Positions 6,608-6,807 of a DNA stretch of 6,807 nt are shown here, piece by piece. The position numbers and the translations under genes were made by a program. Origin of the DNA: Gallionellales bacterium CG03_land_8_20_14_0_80_55_15. GTDB lineage: Bacteria > Pseudomonadota > Gammaproteobacteria > Burkholderiales > Gallionellaceae. Below the pieces are notes generated by a model. That model did not search any database. It was not told the origin of the DNA and saw nothing but the letters and a program-made list of their open reading frames with translations. The stretch is from positions 1 through 6,807 of the forward strand of contig PEUR01000069.1 in assembly GCA_002780675.1 (NCBI GenBank). Direction: 5' to 3'. The first letter of the stretch is position 1. Every line of letters starts with the position of its first letter.

Positions 6608-6807
6608 ATGAAAAAAATCGTGACCGTTTTAGCCATTGCAGGATTTGTTACAACAGGTTGCGCATATGAACGTGGCTATCCCTATCCTGTTGAACGTAGC
6701 GAACATCGCAGCGAACATCGCAGCGAAGGCCATCAGCCTGTTCGTCAACCTTCCAGAGAATATCAACGGGACGGTGATCGTGCTGGACGGCGTGACGGTG
6801 GCGAACA
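6608..6807 (+). CDS. Small lipoprotein with SEHR repeats, 5' part only
   Basis: The first 66 codons of a gene cut by the window edge. The N-terminus MKKIVTVLAIAGFVTTGC is a short lipoprotein signal: two Lys, a hydrophobic core and a lipobox ending at Cys18, though Thr at -3 is less usual than Leu. Ala at +2 is not an inner-membrane retention signal, so outer-membrane sorting is likely. The mature part is Arg-, His-, Glu- and Gly-rich, low in hydrophobic residues and probably disordered. It contains a tandem SEHR-SEHR-SEGH run (residues 31-42) encoded by an exact 12-base direct repeat. GGAG at 6597-6600 with 7-base spacing supports this ATG. I see no clear promoter; transcription from within or beyond the upstream repeat element is possible. 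No specific family is recognised, and the missing C-terminus could contain a defining domain. Confidence 0.8.
   Translation, partial: MKKIVTVLAIAGFVTTGCAYERGYPYPVERSEHRSEHRSEGHQPVRQPSREYQRDGDRAGRRDGGE
6698..6727 (+). repeat. 12-bp tandem direct repeat inside the lipoprotein gene
   Basis: AGCGAACATCGC occurs twice exactly (6698-6709 and 6710-6721) and is followed by a 6-base partial third unit, AGCGAA (6722-6727). The unit is a multiple of three and encodes Ser-Glu-His-Arg, so gain or loss of units by slippage would keep the frame and change only the length of the charged linker just after the signal peptide. Confidence 0.85.

Overview
The window carries four protein-coding genes, all on the + strand: a full-length DEAH-box RNA helicase (hrpA), a full-length malic enzyme with a C-terminal phosphotransacetylase-like domain (maeB type), a small acidic protein of unknown function directly behind maeB, and the first 66 codons of a small repeat-bearing lipoprotein that runs off the right edge. 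I see no tRNA, rRNA, CRISPR array, transposase or phage gene.

The organism is most likely a betaproteobacterium, possibly of the Nitrosomonadales/Gallionellaceae kind. This is an inference. It rests on the full-length proteobacterial HrpA with its long C-terminal domain, the MaeB architecture, the GCGCTATAATCGC style of promoter, and a degenerate copy of the ATTCCCGC-type intergenic palindrome common in such genomes. Nothing in the window fixes the genus.

Layout. Positions 5-40 hold a strong intrinsic terminator, presumably of a gene to the left. The hrpA Shine-Dalgarno follows only about 6 bases after its T-tract, leaving no space for a promoter between them. hrpA runs to 3796. A 66-base gap then holds a perfect TATAAT -10 box inside a 6-bp inverted repeat, and a good ribosome binding site for maeB (3863-6130). 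The 77-aa gene starts 9 bases after the maeB stop, and its weak ribosome binding site overlaps that stop, so the two are probably co-transcribed and translationally coupled. Positions 6374-6607 are non-coding. Their second half (about 6468-6560) is a palindromic repeat element, and their first half shows nothing I recognise. The lipoprotein start at 6608 has its own ribosome binding site.

Functionally the genes are unrelated housekeeping functions: RNA and ribosome quality control (HrpA), C4/C3 carbon balance and NAD(P)H supply (MaeB), and an envelope lipoprotein. I found no convincing new multi-gene system. The points most worth a second look are the terminator abutting hrpA, the unknown small protein coupled to maeB, and the palindromic repeat upstream of the lipoprotein.
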